A stretch of DNA of 64,000 nucleotides, taken from NCBI RefSeq assembly GCF_028649455.1, contig NZ_JAQSIO010000001.1:744001-808000 (forward strand), given 5' to 3'. Every line of letters starts with the position of its first letter. Positions within the stretch are counted from its first letter, which is position 1. The notes below the pieces were generated by a model. The model saw only the letters and a list, made by a program, of their open reading frames with translations, made no database searches and was not told the DNA's origin. The stretch comes from Curvibacter microcysteis (GTDB taxonomy: Bacteria; Pseudomonadota; Gammaproteobacteria; Burkholderiales; Burkholderiaceae_C). Below are positions 47,401 to 56,438 of the stretch, piece by piece. A program made the translations under genes and the position numbers.

Positions 47401-48201
47401 GTGCAGGGCCGAGAGCTTGATGGAGATGCCCGGGCCTTCGTAAATGCCGCGCCCGGCCGAGGCCTGGCCGATGGCGTCGATGGCCTGCTCGTAGTCGCGC
47501 AGGTAGCGCTGCGCGTCGTGGGTGGTGAGCGCCGCCTCGCCCAGCATGTCGTAGGAATAGCGAAAGCCCTGGGCCTCCAGCGGGCGCGCATTGACCAGGG
47601 CCTGGCCAATGGTTTCACCGGTGACGAACTGCTCGCCCATCATTCGCATGGCCATGTCCACGCCCTTGCGGATCAGGGGCTCGCCGCCCTTCGCGGTCAG
47701 GCGCCCCAGGGCCGAGCCCAGGCCGCTTTCGCTGTGCGTGGCGACCAGCTTGCCCGTCAGCAACAGGCCCCAGGTGGCGGCGTTGACGAACAGCGAGGGG
47801 CTCTTGCCCAGGTGGGTGGCCCACTGGCCGTTGGCGATCTTGTCGCGGATCAGGGCGTCGCGCGTGGCCGCGTCAGGGATGCGCAGCAAGGCCTCGGCCA
47901 GGCACATCAGGGCCACGCCTTCTTGCGAGGACAGGGCGTATTCCTGCAACAGCCCTTGCACGATGCCGGCGCGCCCACCCGCCCGCTTGCGCTCGCGCAG
48001 CTGGTGCGCCAGGTGCTGCGCCAGTTGCTGGGTGGCCTGGGCCAAGGGCTGCGGCAAGCGCGCCTGCGGCAGCAGGTCGGCCAGGGCCTCAGGCTCGGGC
48101 CGGCGCCAGGCCGACGTGATGGCCGCGCGCAGCGGGGTAGCCGGGTTCAGGCCGGGGGTGAAACGCGCAAAAGGCAGGTCGGTGGGGGGCAAGGCAGACA
48201 T
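44449..48201 (-). CDS. putA: Bifunctional proline dehydrogenase / glutamate-semialdehyde dehydrogenase PutA
   Basis: A 1250-residue enzyme. FAD-dependent proline dehydrogenase barrel about residues 170-480 (GISIKLSALHPRYQ, VKGAYWDSEIK, FATHNAHTL). NAD-dependent aldehyde dehydrogenase about 570-1030 (ISPWNFPLAIF, AETGGQNAMIVDSS with the general-base Glu, DSAGQRCSAL with the catalytic Cys). A C-terminal domain of unknown role follows. The N-terminal ribbon-helix-helix DNA-binding domain of enteric PutA is absent, so it is not its own repressor. It converts proline to glutamate at the membrane. Divergent from the oxidoreductase gene. Confidence 0.95.
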   Translation of the reverse strand: MSALPPTDLPFARFTPGLNPATPLRAAITSAWRRPEPEALADLLPQARLPQPLAQATQQLAQHLAHQLRERKRAGGRAGIVQGLLQEYALSSQEGVALMCLAEALLRIPDAATRDALIRDKIANGQWATHLGKSPSLFVNAATWGLLLTGKLVATHSESGLGSALGRLTAKGGEPLIRKGVDMAMRMMGEQFVTGETIGQALVNARPLEAQGFRYSYDMLGEAALTTHDAQRYLRDYEQAIDAIGQASAGRGIYEGPGISIKLSALHPRYQRAQVSRVMGELYPVLLRLALQARRHDIGLNIDAEEADRLELSLDLLEKLCFEPALAGWNGIGFVIQAYQKRCPFVIDQVLDLARRSGHRLMVRLVKGAYWDSEIKRAQIDGLDGYPVYTRKAYTDVSYLACARKLLAAPEAVYPQFATHNAHTLAAIYQMANPDTYHSAQYEFQCLHGMGEPLYEQVVGAVAAGKLGRPCRIYAPVGTHETLLAYLVRRLLENGANTSFVNRIADHSLALEDLVQDPVEAVEQMAEREGTLGLPHPAIPLPRELYGTARLNSRGLDLANDQHLQALLQQLQQSAEQPWQAGPLLAQDAAPGLARPLSNPADVRDLVGLVQDASTADVASAVAAASEQAAAWAATPPADRATVLERAADLMEDALQPLMGLLIREAGKTCANAIAEVREAVDFLRFYAAQARRDFSQPGHSALGPVVCISPWNFPLAIFAGQVAAALAAGNPVLAKPAEQTPLVAAEAVRLLWQAGVPRAAVQLLPGPGETVGAQLVADDRVQAVMFTGSTEVARLLQKNLAGRLGASGQPVPLIAETGGQNAMIVDSSALVEQVVSDVVASAFDSAGQRCSALRVLCVQEEAAERVIEMLQGAMAELRLGRPDELAVDVGPVIDAEAQSNIQRHIDTLRQRGRRVYQQAGVGPAQATQQGTFVAPTLIELDSLAELEREVFGPVLHLVRYRRQDLPALLDQINATGYGLTLGLHTRIDETIARVVGHAHAGNVYVNRNMVGAVVGVQPFGGEGLSGTGPKAGGPLYLYRLLASRPDDGPARTFVQEGEAGGGDRPVGPGSPLAALQQWATDQGRSALAQACNRLGALSHSGCSRVLRGPTGERNLYTWLPREAVLCLADSDADRLLQLAAVLAVGSQAVWPVAAEAQRARLPEAVQARITLCTDWTQAQLAFDAVLHHGEPEALRAVCARLAGRPGPIVGVTALRPGDARVPLERLLIERALSVNTAAAGGNASLMTIG

Positions 48202-48383
48202 GGCGAGGCTTCCAGAAATTCAGACAATGCCGCTATCTTCCGAGGGATGAATCCGAATAACTGTTTGTATTTTGGAAAATCAACCGAACAAATCACCAAG
48301 CAAAACCCCAAACCACCCGGTCCCGACCCGGTTTTGTGCCACCGCGCCAGCGGGCGCGCGCCGTGCGTCGCACAATGGGCCGC

Positions 48384-49403
<1,020 letters not shown>

Positions 49404-49469
49404 GCCTCAGCGTCAGGGCGCCCACGGCCCCTGAACGCCGCCATCTCAAGCCTGGGCTTGGCCTGGCGC

Positions 49470-50240
49470 TCAGCCGCGCCGTGCCTGGCGCGAGCGCATC
49501 TGACGCACCATGGCGTCAAAGAACTTCTCGGCAAAACCGTCCTCGCGGATCAGCTGCGCCGTCAGGTCGGCGCAACGCTGGCTGACCGCGCCGGGCAGGG
49601 CCACGTTGTCGCCCGCCAGGGCCCCGGCGGCGCACTGGATCTCGGCGGCGCGCTGCACCGTCCAGAGCAGGAAGAAGGTGCGGGCAATGTCCAGCTCGCA
49701 CACGGCCACGCCGTGGTTGCGCAGCACCAGGATGTGCTTGTCACCCAGACTGCTCAACATGCGCGACTTCTCGTCCGCGAACAGGGTGATGCCCTCGAAG
49801 GCGTGGTAACCGACACGGCCCGTGAGCTGGGCGCCGTAGAAGTCGTCGTGGCCGAAGCCCGCGCGCTTCAGGGCGATGGCCGAGACCTCGGTGGTGTGGG
49901 TGTGCATGACGCAGTGCACGTCCTCGCGCGCGCCGTGGATGGCGCTGTGCAGCGCAAAGCCAGCGGGGTTGGCGTCGTAGACCGAGGGCTCGACCTTGTG
50001 GCCCGCCAGGTCCACCTTGAGCAGGTTGGCCGGCGTGACCTCGTCGTAGTTGAGGCCGAAGGGGTTGACCAGGTAGTGGTCGCTGCCAGGGATGCGCGCG
50101 GAGATGTGGTTGAAGATGGTCTCGGTCCAGCCGAAGTAGTCCACCAGGTGGTAGGCGTCGGCGAGCTGGCAGCGCAGTGCCCATTCGCTGTCGCTGCAGT
50201 GGGCGGGCTGGAGTTGCTGCGGGGTCGGGGTCAGGTCCAT
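49470..50240 (-). CDS. Class II aldolase/adducin family protein at the end of the iac unit
   Basis: A 256-residue protein with zinc ligands in CVMHTHTTEV (His-x-His, about residue 93) and LRNHGVAVCE (His about 175). It has the short fold of fuculose-phosphate aldolase relatives, many of which are aldolases, epimerases or decarboxylases on sugar-like or hydroxy acids. It lies 48 bases after the ketopantoate-reductase-like gene on the same strand, so it probably belongs to the auxin-degradation transcript. Not a standard iac gene. Possible substrate: a product of the indole side chain (inference). Confidence 0.87.
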   Translation of the reverse strand: MDLTPTPQQLQPAHCSDSEWALRCQLADAYHLVDYFGWTETIFNHISARIPGSDHYLVNPFGLNYDEVTPANLLKVDLAGHKVEPSVYDANPAGFALHSAIHGAREDVHCVMHTHTTEVSAIALKRAGFGHDDFYGAQLTGRVGYHAFEGITLFADEKSRMLSSLGDKHILVLRNHGVAVCELDIARTFFLLWTVQRAAEIQCAAGALAGDNVALPGAVSQRCADLTAQLIREDGFAEKFFDAMVRQMRSRQARRG

Positions 50241-50288
50241 GAAAGCTCCAAAAATGAGAGGGCGAATTGATCGGGAAGGAAGGCGGTC

Positions 50289-51323
50289 TCAAGCCGCCAG
50301 GCGGCTGCGCTCGGCGCCACGCCAGCGCGCCAGGGCCAGCAGGGAGCGCGTGGCGGGGGTGGGCAGTTCGTAGCGCTCGGCGAGTTCGATCACGGCCTCG
50401 CCGATGGCGGCCAGCTCCAGCGGGCGGCCGCGCTCGTAGTCCTGCAGCATGGAGGTGCGCACCGCCCCCATGCCTGCGCCCAGGCGCAGGAACTCCTGCG
50501 GATCGAAGTCCAGGCGAGCGCCGTAGGCGCAGGCGGTGAGCATGACCTCGTGCATCACCTGGCGCACGGTGGCCAGCAGCGCGGGCTGGGTGTAGATCTC
50601 CTCCAGCGTGGCGCCGGTGACCACCGACAGCGGGTTGGAGGTGAGGTTGGCCATGACCTTGGTCCACAGCTTGTCGCGGATGCGTTCCAGGGCGCGTGCC
50701 TCGATGCCGGCGCCGGACAGCAGCTCGCGCAGCCACAGCAGGCGCGGGCTCATGGCGCCCGAGGGCTCGCCCAACATCATCAGGTGCGGGGTGCGCGACA
50801 GCACCTGGGCGGGCGCGCTGAGCTCGGCGGTGATGAAGACCACCGCGCCGATGACCTGGTCCAGGGGCAGCAGGCGCGGCAGCACGCCTTGTGGGTCGAC
50901 CGCGCGCACGCTCTGGCCGTCAAAGCGACCGCCCGCGCGGTGGAAGTACCAAAACGGCACGCCATTGGGCGTGGGCACGATCACCGTGTTCGGGCCGATC
51001 AAGGGGCCCACGCTGGCGGCCAGGTCCGGCAGGTCCTGCGACTTGCTGCACAGGAACAGCAGGTCTTGCACGCCAAACACTGGGGCAGCGTCGGCCTGCA
51101 CGGTAGCGTGGGTGCAGCCATTCAAGTCGTCCAGCCGCAGGCCCTGCTCGCGCACTGCACGCAAGGTGTTGCCACGCGCCAGCAGGCTGACCTGGTGGCC
51201 GGCCGCCGCCAGGCGTGTGGCCAGGGTGCAGCCGATGGCGCCAGCGCCCGCGATGGTGATGCGGGCCCGGGCAGGGAAAGGACCGGGAAAAGAGGTGGCC
51301 AAAGCCGGTTCCAGCAGGCTCAT
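50289..51323 (-). CDS. Ketopantoate reductase-like oxidoreductase (2-dehydropantoate 2-reductase family)
   Basis: A 344-residue enzyme. NADP-binding GAGAIGCTLATRLAA at residues about 26-40, the catalytic Lys in RDKLWTKVMANLTSNPLSVV and a C-terminal helical domain with the conserved Ser/Asp pair (TSMLQDYERGRPLE). It reduces a 2-keto acid to a hydroxy acid. It begins 3 bases after iacG, so co-transcription is nearly certain; this argues against a housekeeping panE and for a role in auxin breakdown. Confidence 0.87.
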   Translation of the reverse strand: MSLLEPALATSFPGPFPARARITIAGAGAIGCTLATRLAAAGHQVSLLARGNTLRAVREQGLRLDDLNGCTHATVQADAAPVFGVQDLLFLCSKSQDLPDLAASVGPLIGPNTVIVPTPNGVPFWYFHRAGGRFDGQSVRAVDPQGVLPRLLPLDQVIGAVVFITAELSAPAQVLSRTPHLMMLGEPSGAMSPRLLWLRELLSGAGIEARALERIRDKLWTKVMANLTSNPLSVVTGATLEEIYTQPALLATVRQVMHEVMLTACAYGARLDFDPQEFLRLGAGMGAVRTSMLQDYERGRPLELAAIGEAVIELAERYELPTPATRSLLALARWRGAERSRLAA

Positions 51324-51326
51324 GGC

Positions 51327-51824
51327 TCAGGCCGCCACACCCAGCGGGTGGTAATGGCGGTTGAAGTAGGCCAGGCCCCGCGCCGGCGCGTTGTCGTTGC
51401 GCTGGCGGATGTCGCGCAGCTCGACATAGAAGATGCTGTGCGTGCCCACCTCGTGGGTGGCGACGATCTGGCCATCGAAGTTGACCAGCGCGTCCTCGAA
51501 GGCGGGCGAGCCGGTTTGCAAGCGCTGCCAGTAGGCGCGCTCAAAGCGCTGCGGCATGCTCAAGGCCCGGTCCGCGAAGGCCGCCGACAGCGGCTGCTGC
51601 GCCGCGCTCAGCACGTTGACACAGAGCACCCCGTTGCCGGCAAAAAACGGGTGCGCGTAGGAGTTGCGGTTCATGCACACCAGCAAGGTGGGGGGCTGGT
51701 CGGTGACGCTGCAGACCGCCGACGCGGTGAAGCCCGCCAGGCCGGCCGGGCCGTCGGTGGTGATGATGGTGACGGCACCGGTCAGCAAGGACATGCCGTC
51801 GCGGAATTGTTGAAGAGGCACCAT
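51327..51824 (-). CDS. iacG: Flavin reductase IacG
   Basis: A 165-residue flavin reductase of the DIM6/NTAB type from ATG 51824 (MVPLQQFRDGMSLLTGAVTI). The FMN-binding motifs FTASAVCSVTDQPPTLLVC and GNGVLCVNVL are visible. It would supply reduced flavin to the IacA monooxygenase. Last of the nine genes in the canonical iacHABICDEFG order. Confidence 0.88.
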   Translation of the reverse strand: MVPLQQFRDGMSLLTGAVTIITTDGPAGLAGFTASAVCSVTDQPPTLLVCMNRNSYAHPFFAGNGVLCVNVLSAAQQPLSAAFADRALSMPQRFERAYWQRLQTGSPAFEDALVNFDGQIVATHEVGTHSIFYVELRDIRQRNDNAPARGLAYFNRHYHPLGVAA

Positions 51825-51880
51825 GGTGGGCTCCTGAATTGAGGTGGATGGGGCAGTGGGGAAGGCAGCGTCGCCGGGGC

Positions 51881-52849
51881 TCAGAGGTCCAGCACCAGGC
51901 GCGCCGAACGGGCGCGCGAGCAGCACACCAGGACCTGGTCGTTGGCGGCTTTTTCCTCGTCGGTGAAGTAGGCGTCGCGGTGCTCCGGCTCGCCCTCGAT
52001 CACATCGCAGGCACAGGTGCCGCACACGCCTTGTTCGCACGACAAGGTGATGCGCACGCCAACGCTGTGCAAAGCCTCGGCCATGCTCTGACCCGGCGCC
52101 ACGGTGACGGTTTTGCCGCTGCGCCGGGCCACCAGCTCAAAGGGCGCGTCGCCCGCGGCATGGGCCGGCACGGCGGCACCGAAGTACTCGCGGTGGATCT
52201 GCGCCTCGGCGAGGCCCGCGCTGCGCGCCTCGGCCATGACCCAGTCCATGAAGCCGGTGGGGCCGCACACATAGAGGTGGGTGCCGGCCACGGCGCCGGC
52301 CAGCAGCGCGGCGGGTTGCAGGCGCTGGGCGGGCTCGGCATCGTCAAAGTGCAGCTGCACGCGTTCGGCCCAAGGGGCGCGGGCCAGCTCGTCCAGGAAG
52401 GCGCACTGGCTGCGCGAGCGGGCGCAGTAGTGCAGCTCGAACGAGGCGCCGCTGGCGTGCAGCGCCCAGGCCATGGCGATCATCGGCGTGATGCCGATGC
52501 CGCCCCCGGCCAGCACGCTGTGCGCGGCACCGGCTTGCAGCGGGAAGTGGTTGCGCGGGCGGCTGATGGTGAGGGCCTGGCCCTCGCTCAACTGCTCGTG
52601 CACGGCCACCGAGCCACCGCGCGAAGCCGGGTCGCGCAGCACGCCCAGGCGGTAGCGGCCGGGCTCGCGCGGGTCGCCGCACAGCGAGTACGGGCGCGAC
52701 AGGCCGCCGGGCAGGTGCAGGTCGATGTGGGCCCCGGCCTCAAAGGGTGGCAGGGCCTGACCAGCCGCGTCGGCCAGCTCCAGCACCAGCACCTGGCCGG
52801 CTTGCAGTTCACGGTGCCGCAGCACCACGTGGAGGGTTTCAGAGCTCAT
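51881..52849 (-). CDS. iacF: Phthalate-dioxygenase-reductase-type electron donor IacF
   Basis: A 322-residue PDR/VanB-type reductase: flavin-binding RPYSLCGDP (about residue 52), NAD-binding GGGIGITPM (about 113) and a C-terminal plant-type 2Fe-2S domain with CEQGVCGTC and a fourth Cys in LVCCSRA. It passes electrons from NADH to the IacCD Rieske oxygenase, so no separate ferredoxin is needed. Confidence 0.9.
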   Translation of the reverse strand: MSSETLHVVLRHRELQAGQVLVLELADAAGQALPPFEAGAHIDLHLPGGLSRPYSLCGDPREPGRYRLGVLRDPASRGGSVAVHEQLSEGQALTISRPRNHFPLQAGAAHSVLAGGGIGITPMIAMAWALHASGASFELHYCARSRSQCAFLDELARAPWAERVQLHFDDAEPAQRLQPAALLAGAVAGTHLYVCGPTGFMDWVMAEARSAGLAEAQIHREYFGAAVPAHAAGDAPFELVARRSGKTVTVAPGQSMAEALHSVGVRITLSCEQGVCGTCACDVIEGEPEHRDAYFTDEEKAANDQVLVCCSRARSARLVLDL

Positions 52850-52868
52850 GAAGGTGCACTCCCAAAAA

Positions 52869-53627
52869 TCAGCGCATGAAGATGCCGCCGTTGAAGTCCC
52901 AGGCCGCGCCGGTGGCGAAGTCGGCTTCGGCGCTGGCCAGCAGCAGCACCATGCGGGCGACGAATTGCGGGTTGCCCAGGCGCTGCACGGGGATGGCCTT
53001 GATCAGCGGCTCCAGGCGCTCGGGCGGCACGGCGGCGCGCACCGAGGGCAGCTCCATCGGGCCTGGGGCCACCGCGTTGACGGTGACGCCGCGCGCCGCC
53101 AGTTCGCGCGCAAAGATCTTGGTCAGGGTCAGGATGCCGGCCTTGGACGAGGCGTAGTGCGCGCCCGAGGCCGTGCCCCCGTTTTGCCCAGCCAGCGAGG
53201 CCAGGTTGATGATGCGGCCGTGGCCGGCTTCGGCCATGGCCGCGCCAAACACCTGGCAGCCCAGGAAGGTGCCGCGCAGGTTGATGCGCAGCACCTGCTC
53301 GAACTCCTCCGGGCTGATGCTCATCAGCGGCGTGGTCAACGTGAGCGCGGCGTTGTTGACCAGCACCGAGGGCTGGCCCCAGCGCGCGCGGGTGCTGGCC
53401 AGCGCGGCTTCAAAGTCGCTCTTGTGGCTGACGTCCAGCGCCAGGCCCAGCGCCGTCTGGCCGCTGGGGTCGAGCGCGGCGGCGGCGGCCACCGCGGCCT
53501 CGGCGTGGCGGTCGCTGAGCACCACGCGGTAGCCGTGGGCGTGCAGCTCGGCCGCGATGATCTGGCCCAGGCCGGCGGCGGCCCCGGTGATCAGGGCGAC
53601 CGGGGCGATCGACGTGGGGGCGCTCAC
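52869..53627 (-). CDS. iacE: Short-chain dehydrogenase/reductase IacE
   Basis: A 252-residue SDR with TGAAAGLGQ (cofactor site), NNAA, a Ser in NLASLAGQN and the catalytic YASSK. It starts with GTG and overlaps the iacD stop by 4 bases. IacE assists IacA in forming dioxindole-3-acetate from indole-3-acetate in studied strains. No membrane segments. Confidence 0.9.
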   Translation of the reverse strand: MSAPTSIAPVALITGAAAGLGQIIAAELHAHGYRVVLSDRHAEAAVAAAAALDPSGQTALGLALDVSHKSDFEAALASTRARWGQPSVLVNNAALTLTTPLMSISPEEFEQVLRINLRGTFLGCQVFGAAMAEAGHGRIINLASLAGQNGGTASGAHYASSKAGILTLTKIFARELAARGVTVNAVAPGPMELPSVRAAVPPERLEPLIKAIPVQRLGNPQFVARMVLLLASAEADFATGAAWDFNGGIFMR

Positions 53628-54100
53628 AGGATGTAGCCGATGCTGGTCAGCGCATCGGAGGAGTTGATCAGGCGCACCACCTTGCTGTGGATGACAAAGC
53701 TGTCACCACGGGCTTGCAGCACCCAGGTGACGTCGGCCACATGGCGGCGCAGCGTGTCCTTGCGGAACTCGCTGAGCTCCTGCGCGCCGCGCAGGGTGAG
53801 GCGGTCGCCGTCCTGGGCCAGCACGCGCAGGCGCGACACGCTGCGCACGGTGCGCGCGGCGGGGCTGGTGGAGATGGACTCGCCACTGGTCAGGCGCTTG
53901 ACGCGTTTGACGCGCATCTCGGCGTCGTCGTAAGCGTAGTTCAGGGTGTTGGCAAAGTCGTTGGTGGCCGGGTCGATGGGGATGATGTAGAGGCCGTCGG
54001 CGGCCCACAGGGACAGCCAGGCCTCGTAGTCGGCGTGGTCCAGCAGGTCCGCTTCGGTCCAGACAAAAGCGGTGGCGGCGTTCAATAGGTCGAGCTTCAT
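53624..54100 (-). CDS. iacD: Ring-hydroxylating dioxygenase small subunit IacD
   Basis: A 158-residue beta subunit starting at ATG 54100 with the cystatin-like fold of small subunits (ATAFVWTEADLLDHADYEAW, LYIIPIDPATNDF, RLRVLAQDGDRLTLRGAQEL). It stabilises the IacC hexamer. The ATG lies 17 bases after the iacC stop; its stop overlaps iacE. Confidence 0.9.
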   Translation of the reverse strand: MKLDLLNAATAFVWTEADLLDHADYEAWLSLWAADGLYIIPIDPATNDFANTLNYAYDDAEMRVKRVKRLTSGESISTSPAARTVRSVSRLRVLAQDGDRLTLRGAQELSEFRKDTLRRHVADVTWVLQARGDSFVIHSKVVRLINSSDALTSIGYIL

Positions 54101-54117
54101 GCGCGGGGTCTCCAGGT

Positions 54118-55392
54118 TCAGGCGGTCATCAGTTTTTTCCACTCGCGGTAGGCCGCGCGCATGCCGGTTTCGGCGCTCACGTCGCTGGCCCGACCGTCTT
54201 CGGTGATGCGTTCACCGGGCAAGCCGCGGTTGAGCAGAATCCACAAGTCCTTGCCGGCCTGCGCGCCCTTTTGCACGCGCTCCCAGGCCTCGGAGTCGTC
54301 GGGGGTGCCGAAGCCCATCGGGCCCTGGAAGTGCTCGTGCAGGCGCAGGCGGGCGCGGTTGGCGGCGGCGGGGCCGCCTTGCATGGTCAGCACCGCGTGG
54401 TGGATTTCGGTCTCGTTGACCGACATGGGCTGCAGCACCCGGAAGAAGGCCATCGAGCAGGCGATGTTGGGGAAGAGGTTGAGGTTGAAGCCCGAGCCAC
54501 CAACCGCGCGCACGATGCGGCGCACCTGCTCGTCGCTGTGGCCTTCGGCGGCCAGTTCAGCGGCCAGCTCGGCAAAGCGCTCGGGGATGGGGTCGTCGAG
54601 GTGGTCCTCGAGGTCGATCAGCTCGGGGATCATCACCATCACGCTGTGGCCGTTGCCCAGGTCTTCGACAAAGCCGGGGCCGCCCACGAAGTCGAGCATG
54701 CGCTCGGTCTGCGCGTCCACCGAGCTCAGGAAGGACTTGTGCACCAGCGGGAAGTGGTAGGCGTCGGTGGTGTTTTCGAGCTGGATCTTCCAGTTGCCCG
54801 GGAAGCGGAAGCGGTGTTCGCCGCCGACCTTGATGGGGTAGCCCGCGCCCTGCTTCATGAACAGGTCCATCCACTTGCGCGCCGGGCCCAGGTAGTCGGC
54901 CAGGGGCTCGATGTCGTCGCGGAAGGTGGCGAAGATCATGCCGGCGTAGGACTCCACGCGCAGGCCGAACAGCGGGTAGTCGCCCTTGTCCAGGCACTGG
55001 CCGTAGCTGTCGGGGCTGGGCACACCGCGCAGCGAGCCGTCGAGCGCGTAGCTCCAGCCGTGGTAGGGGCAGACGAAGCTGGCGGTCTTGCCCTTCTTGT
55101 GCTCGCAGACGGTGGCGGCGCGGTGGCGGCAGCGGTTCAGCAGCACATGGATCTGCTGCTTGCGGTCGCGCACCACGATGACGGGTTCGCGGCCCACGAA
55201 GTGGGTCTTGAAGCTGCCGGGCTCGGCGACTTCGCTCTCGTGCGCGACCCAGACCCAGGTGTTGCGGAAGATGCGGTCCATCTCCTGCTCGAAGATGGCG
55301 GGGTCGGTGTAGAGCGAGGTGTGGGCGCGGTCCTCGCGGACCAGGTCGCCCACCGGGCGCTGAAAGAAGACGGGTTGGACAGGGGCGTTCAT
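54118..55392 (-). CDS. iacC: Rieske ring-hydroxylating dioxygenase large subunit IacC
   Basis: A 424-residue alpha subunit. The Rieske cluster ligands are Cys88-x-His90 and Cys108-x2-His111 (RCRHRAATVC and CPYHGWSY). The catalytic iron site includes Asp210, His213 and His218 in NTTDAYHFPLVHKSF. With IacD and IacF it opens the way from dioxindole-3-acetate to catechol in studied strains. Confidence 0.93.
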   Translation of the reverse strand: MNAPVQPVFFQRPVGDLVREDRAHTSLYTDPAIFEQEMDRIFRNTWVWVAHESEVAEPGSFKTHFVGREPVIVVRDRKQQIHVLLNRCRHRAATVCEHKKGKTASFVCPYHGWSYALDGSLRGVPSPDSYGQCLDKGDYPLFGLRVESYAGMIFATFRDDIEPLADYLGPARKWMDLFMKQGAGYPIKVGGEHRFRFPGNWKIQLENTTDAYHFPLVHKSFLSSVDAQTERMLDFVGGPGFVEDLGNGHSVMVMIPELIDLEDHLDDPIPERFAELAAELAAEGHSDEQVRRIVRAVGGSGFNLNLFPNIACSMAFFRVLQPMSVNETEIHHAVLTMQGGPAAANRARLRLHEHFQGPMGFGTPDDSEAWERVQKGAQAGKDLWILLNRGLPGERITEDGRASDVSAETGMRAAYREWKKLMTA

Positions 55393-55434
55393 GGCGGGTG
55401 TCGGAAGTGGGTGGAGGAAGGGTTGGTCAGGGGG

Positions 55435-56010
55435 TCAGGCCGCGCTGGCCGCGGAAGGCGTCGCCTGGGCCGCCGGCACGGGCAAGGCACTGGCGTCGCG
55501 CCAGGCGCTGACCGGGCGGCTGAACAGGTTTTCGGTCTCGAACAAGGCGATGCGCCAGCGGCCGTCGGCACCGCGCTGCAGTTGCAGGCTGAGCTCGGCG
55601 GCGTTGAGGTGCGAATCACCACTGGCGAAGGTGGAGGTCTGCAACATGACCCAGCTGGCGCGGGCCTGGTCACCCTCGGGCTCGATCAGTTCAGAGCACA
55701 GGAAGTGCACGTTGAGCGCAAAGTGCGGCGGCGTGCGCATGTAGCGGCTGAACATCTCGCCGATGGCGGCGCGACCCTGGTAGCCGCCAAAGCTGACGGC
55801 GTAGCGTGCGCCCTTGCCGCGCCACAGCGCGTCTTCGGTGAACAGGTCCAGCAGCGCGGGCAGGTCGGTGTCGGCGTCGAGGCGGTCGCACAGCGCCATG
55901 TAGCGGTTGACACAGGCGCGGATGGCGTGCTGGTCGTCGCCGCGTTGCACGCGCGCCTCCAGGGCAGCCAGGCGGGCGCTCAGCGCCAACAGATCAGCTT
56001 CGGCAGACAT
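55435..56010 (-). CDS. iacI: NTF2/SnoaL-like protein IacI
   Basis: A 191-residue protein: N-terminal helix (LLALSARLAALEARVQRGDD), then an NTF2-like barrel (RACVNRYMALCDRLDADTD, LLDLFTEDALWRGKGARYAV, YRMRTPP-like segment). The C-terminal 35 residues are Ala-rich. IacI is an accessory protein of unknown reaction. Its position between iacB and iacC matches the conserved order. Confidence 0.83.
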   Translation of the reverse strand: MSAEADLLALSARLAALEARVQRGDDQHAIRACVNRYMALCDRLDADTDLPALLDLFTEDALWRGKGARYAVSFGGYQGRAAIGEMFSRYMRTPPHFALNVHFLCSELIEPEGDQARASWVMLQTSTFASGDSHLNAAELSLQLQRGADGRWRIALFETENLFSRPVSAWRDASALPVPAAQATPSAASAA

Positions 56011-56024
56011 GGCGGGCCCCGGGC

Positions 56025-56417
56025 TCAGGCAGCGGCTTGCACGCTGGGCGGCACGACCAGTTCGCGGCCGACACGGGCCTCGACGCGGCAGTACTTCCAG
56101 AGCTTGTAGGCGCCGTCCCCGACCGGCAGGGTGCGGAACAAATTGCAGGCGGCGTGCACCGTGGCCAGGTCGGGCACGTCGGCCAGCACGTAGCAGGTCC
56201 AGGGCCAGCCGACCGAGGGACCGACCATGGACTGGTCGTCGTCCATGTTGCCCAGGACGTGGACACCGGGCAGCTCGCCAATGCCATTCATCATGCGGCC
56301 AAAGGCCAGCCAGACGGCCTTGGCCTCGTCGGCCGTGGCGTCAAAGAAGTTCTGGTTCACGCCGATGCAAAACAGGGTGCGCAGCGGCTTGGTGGGGGTG
56401 GGGGTGGGGGTGCTCAT
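56025..56417 (-). CDS. iacB: Conserved auxin-cluster protein IacB
   Basis: A 130-residue soluble protein with no catalytic motif I can name. It begins with Thr-Pro repeats (MSTPTPTPTKP), then LRTLFCIGVNQNFFDATADE and VAGPSVGW-like segments suggesting a dimeric alpha+beta barrel. Small IacB proteins of unknown role are invariant in iac clusters, and the assignment rests mainly on position between iacA and iacI. Confidence 0.75.
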   Translation of the reverse strand: MSTPTPTPTKPLRTLFCIGVNQNFFDATADEAKAVWLAFGRMMNGIGELPGVHVLGNMDDDQSMVGPSVGWPWTCYVLADVPDLATVHAACNLFRTLPVGDGAYKLWKYCRVEARVGRELVVPPSVQAAA

Positions 56418-56438
56418 GGCAAAAGTCCTTTGCGGGGT

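Noticed and set aside
44449-48201. PutA as an autogenous repressor
   Set aside because: The N terminus lacks a ribbon-helix-helix domain; it goes straight into the helical arm before the proline dehydrogenase barrel.
50289-51323. Housekeeping panE for pantothenate synthesis
   Set aside because: Coupling to iacG by 3 bases and the longer sequence (344 residues against about 300) make a pathway-specific reductase more likely, though pantothenate synthesis cannot be excluded from sequence.
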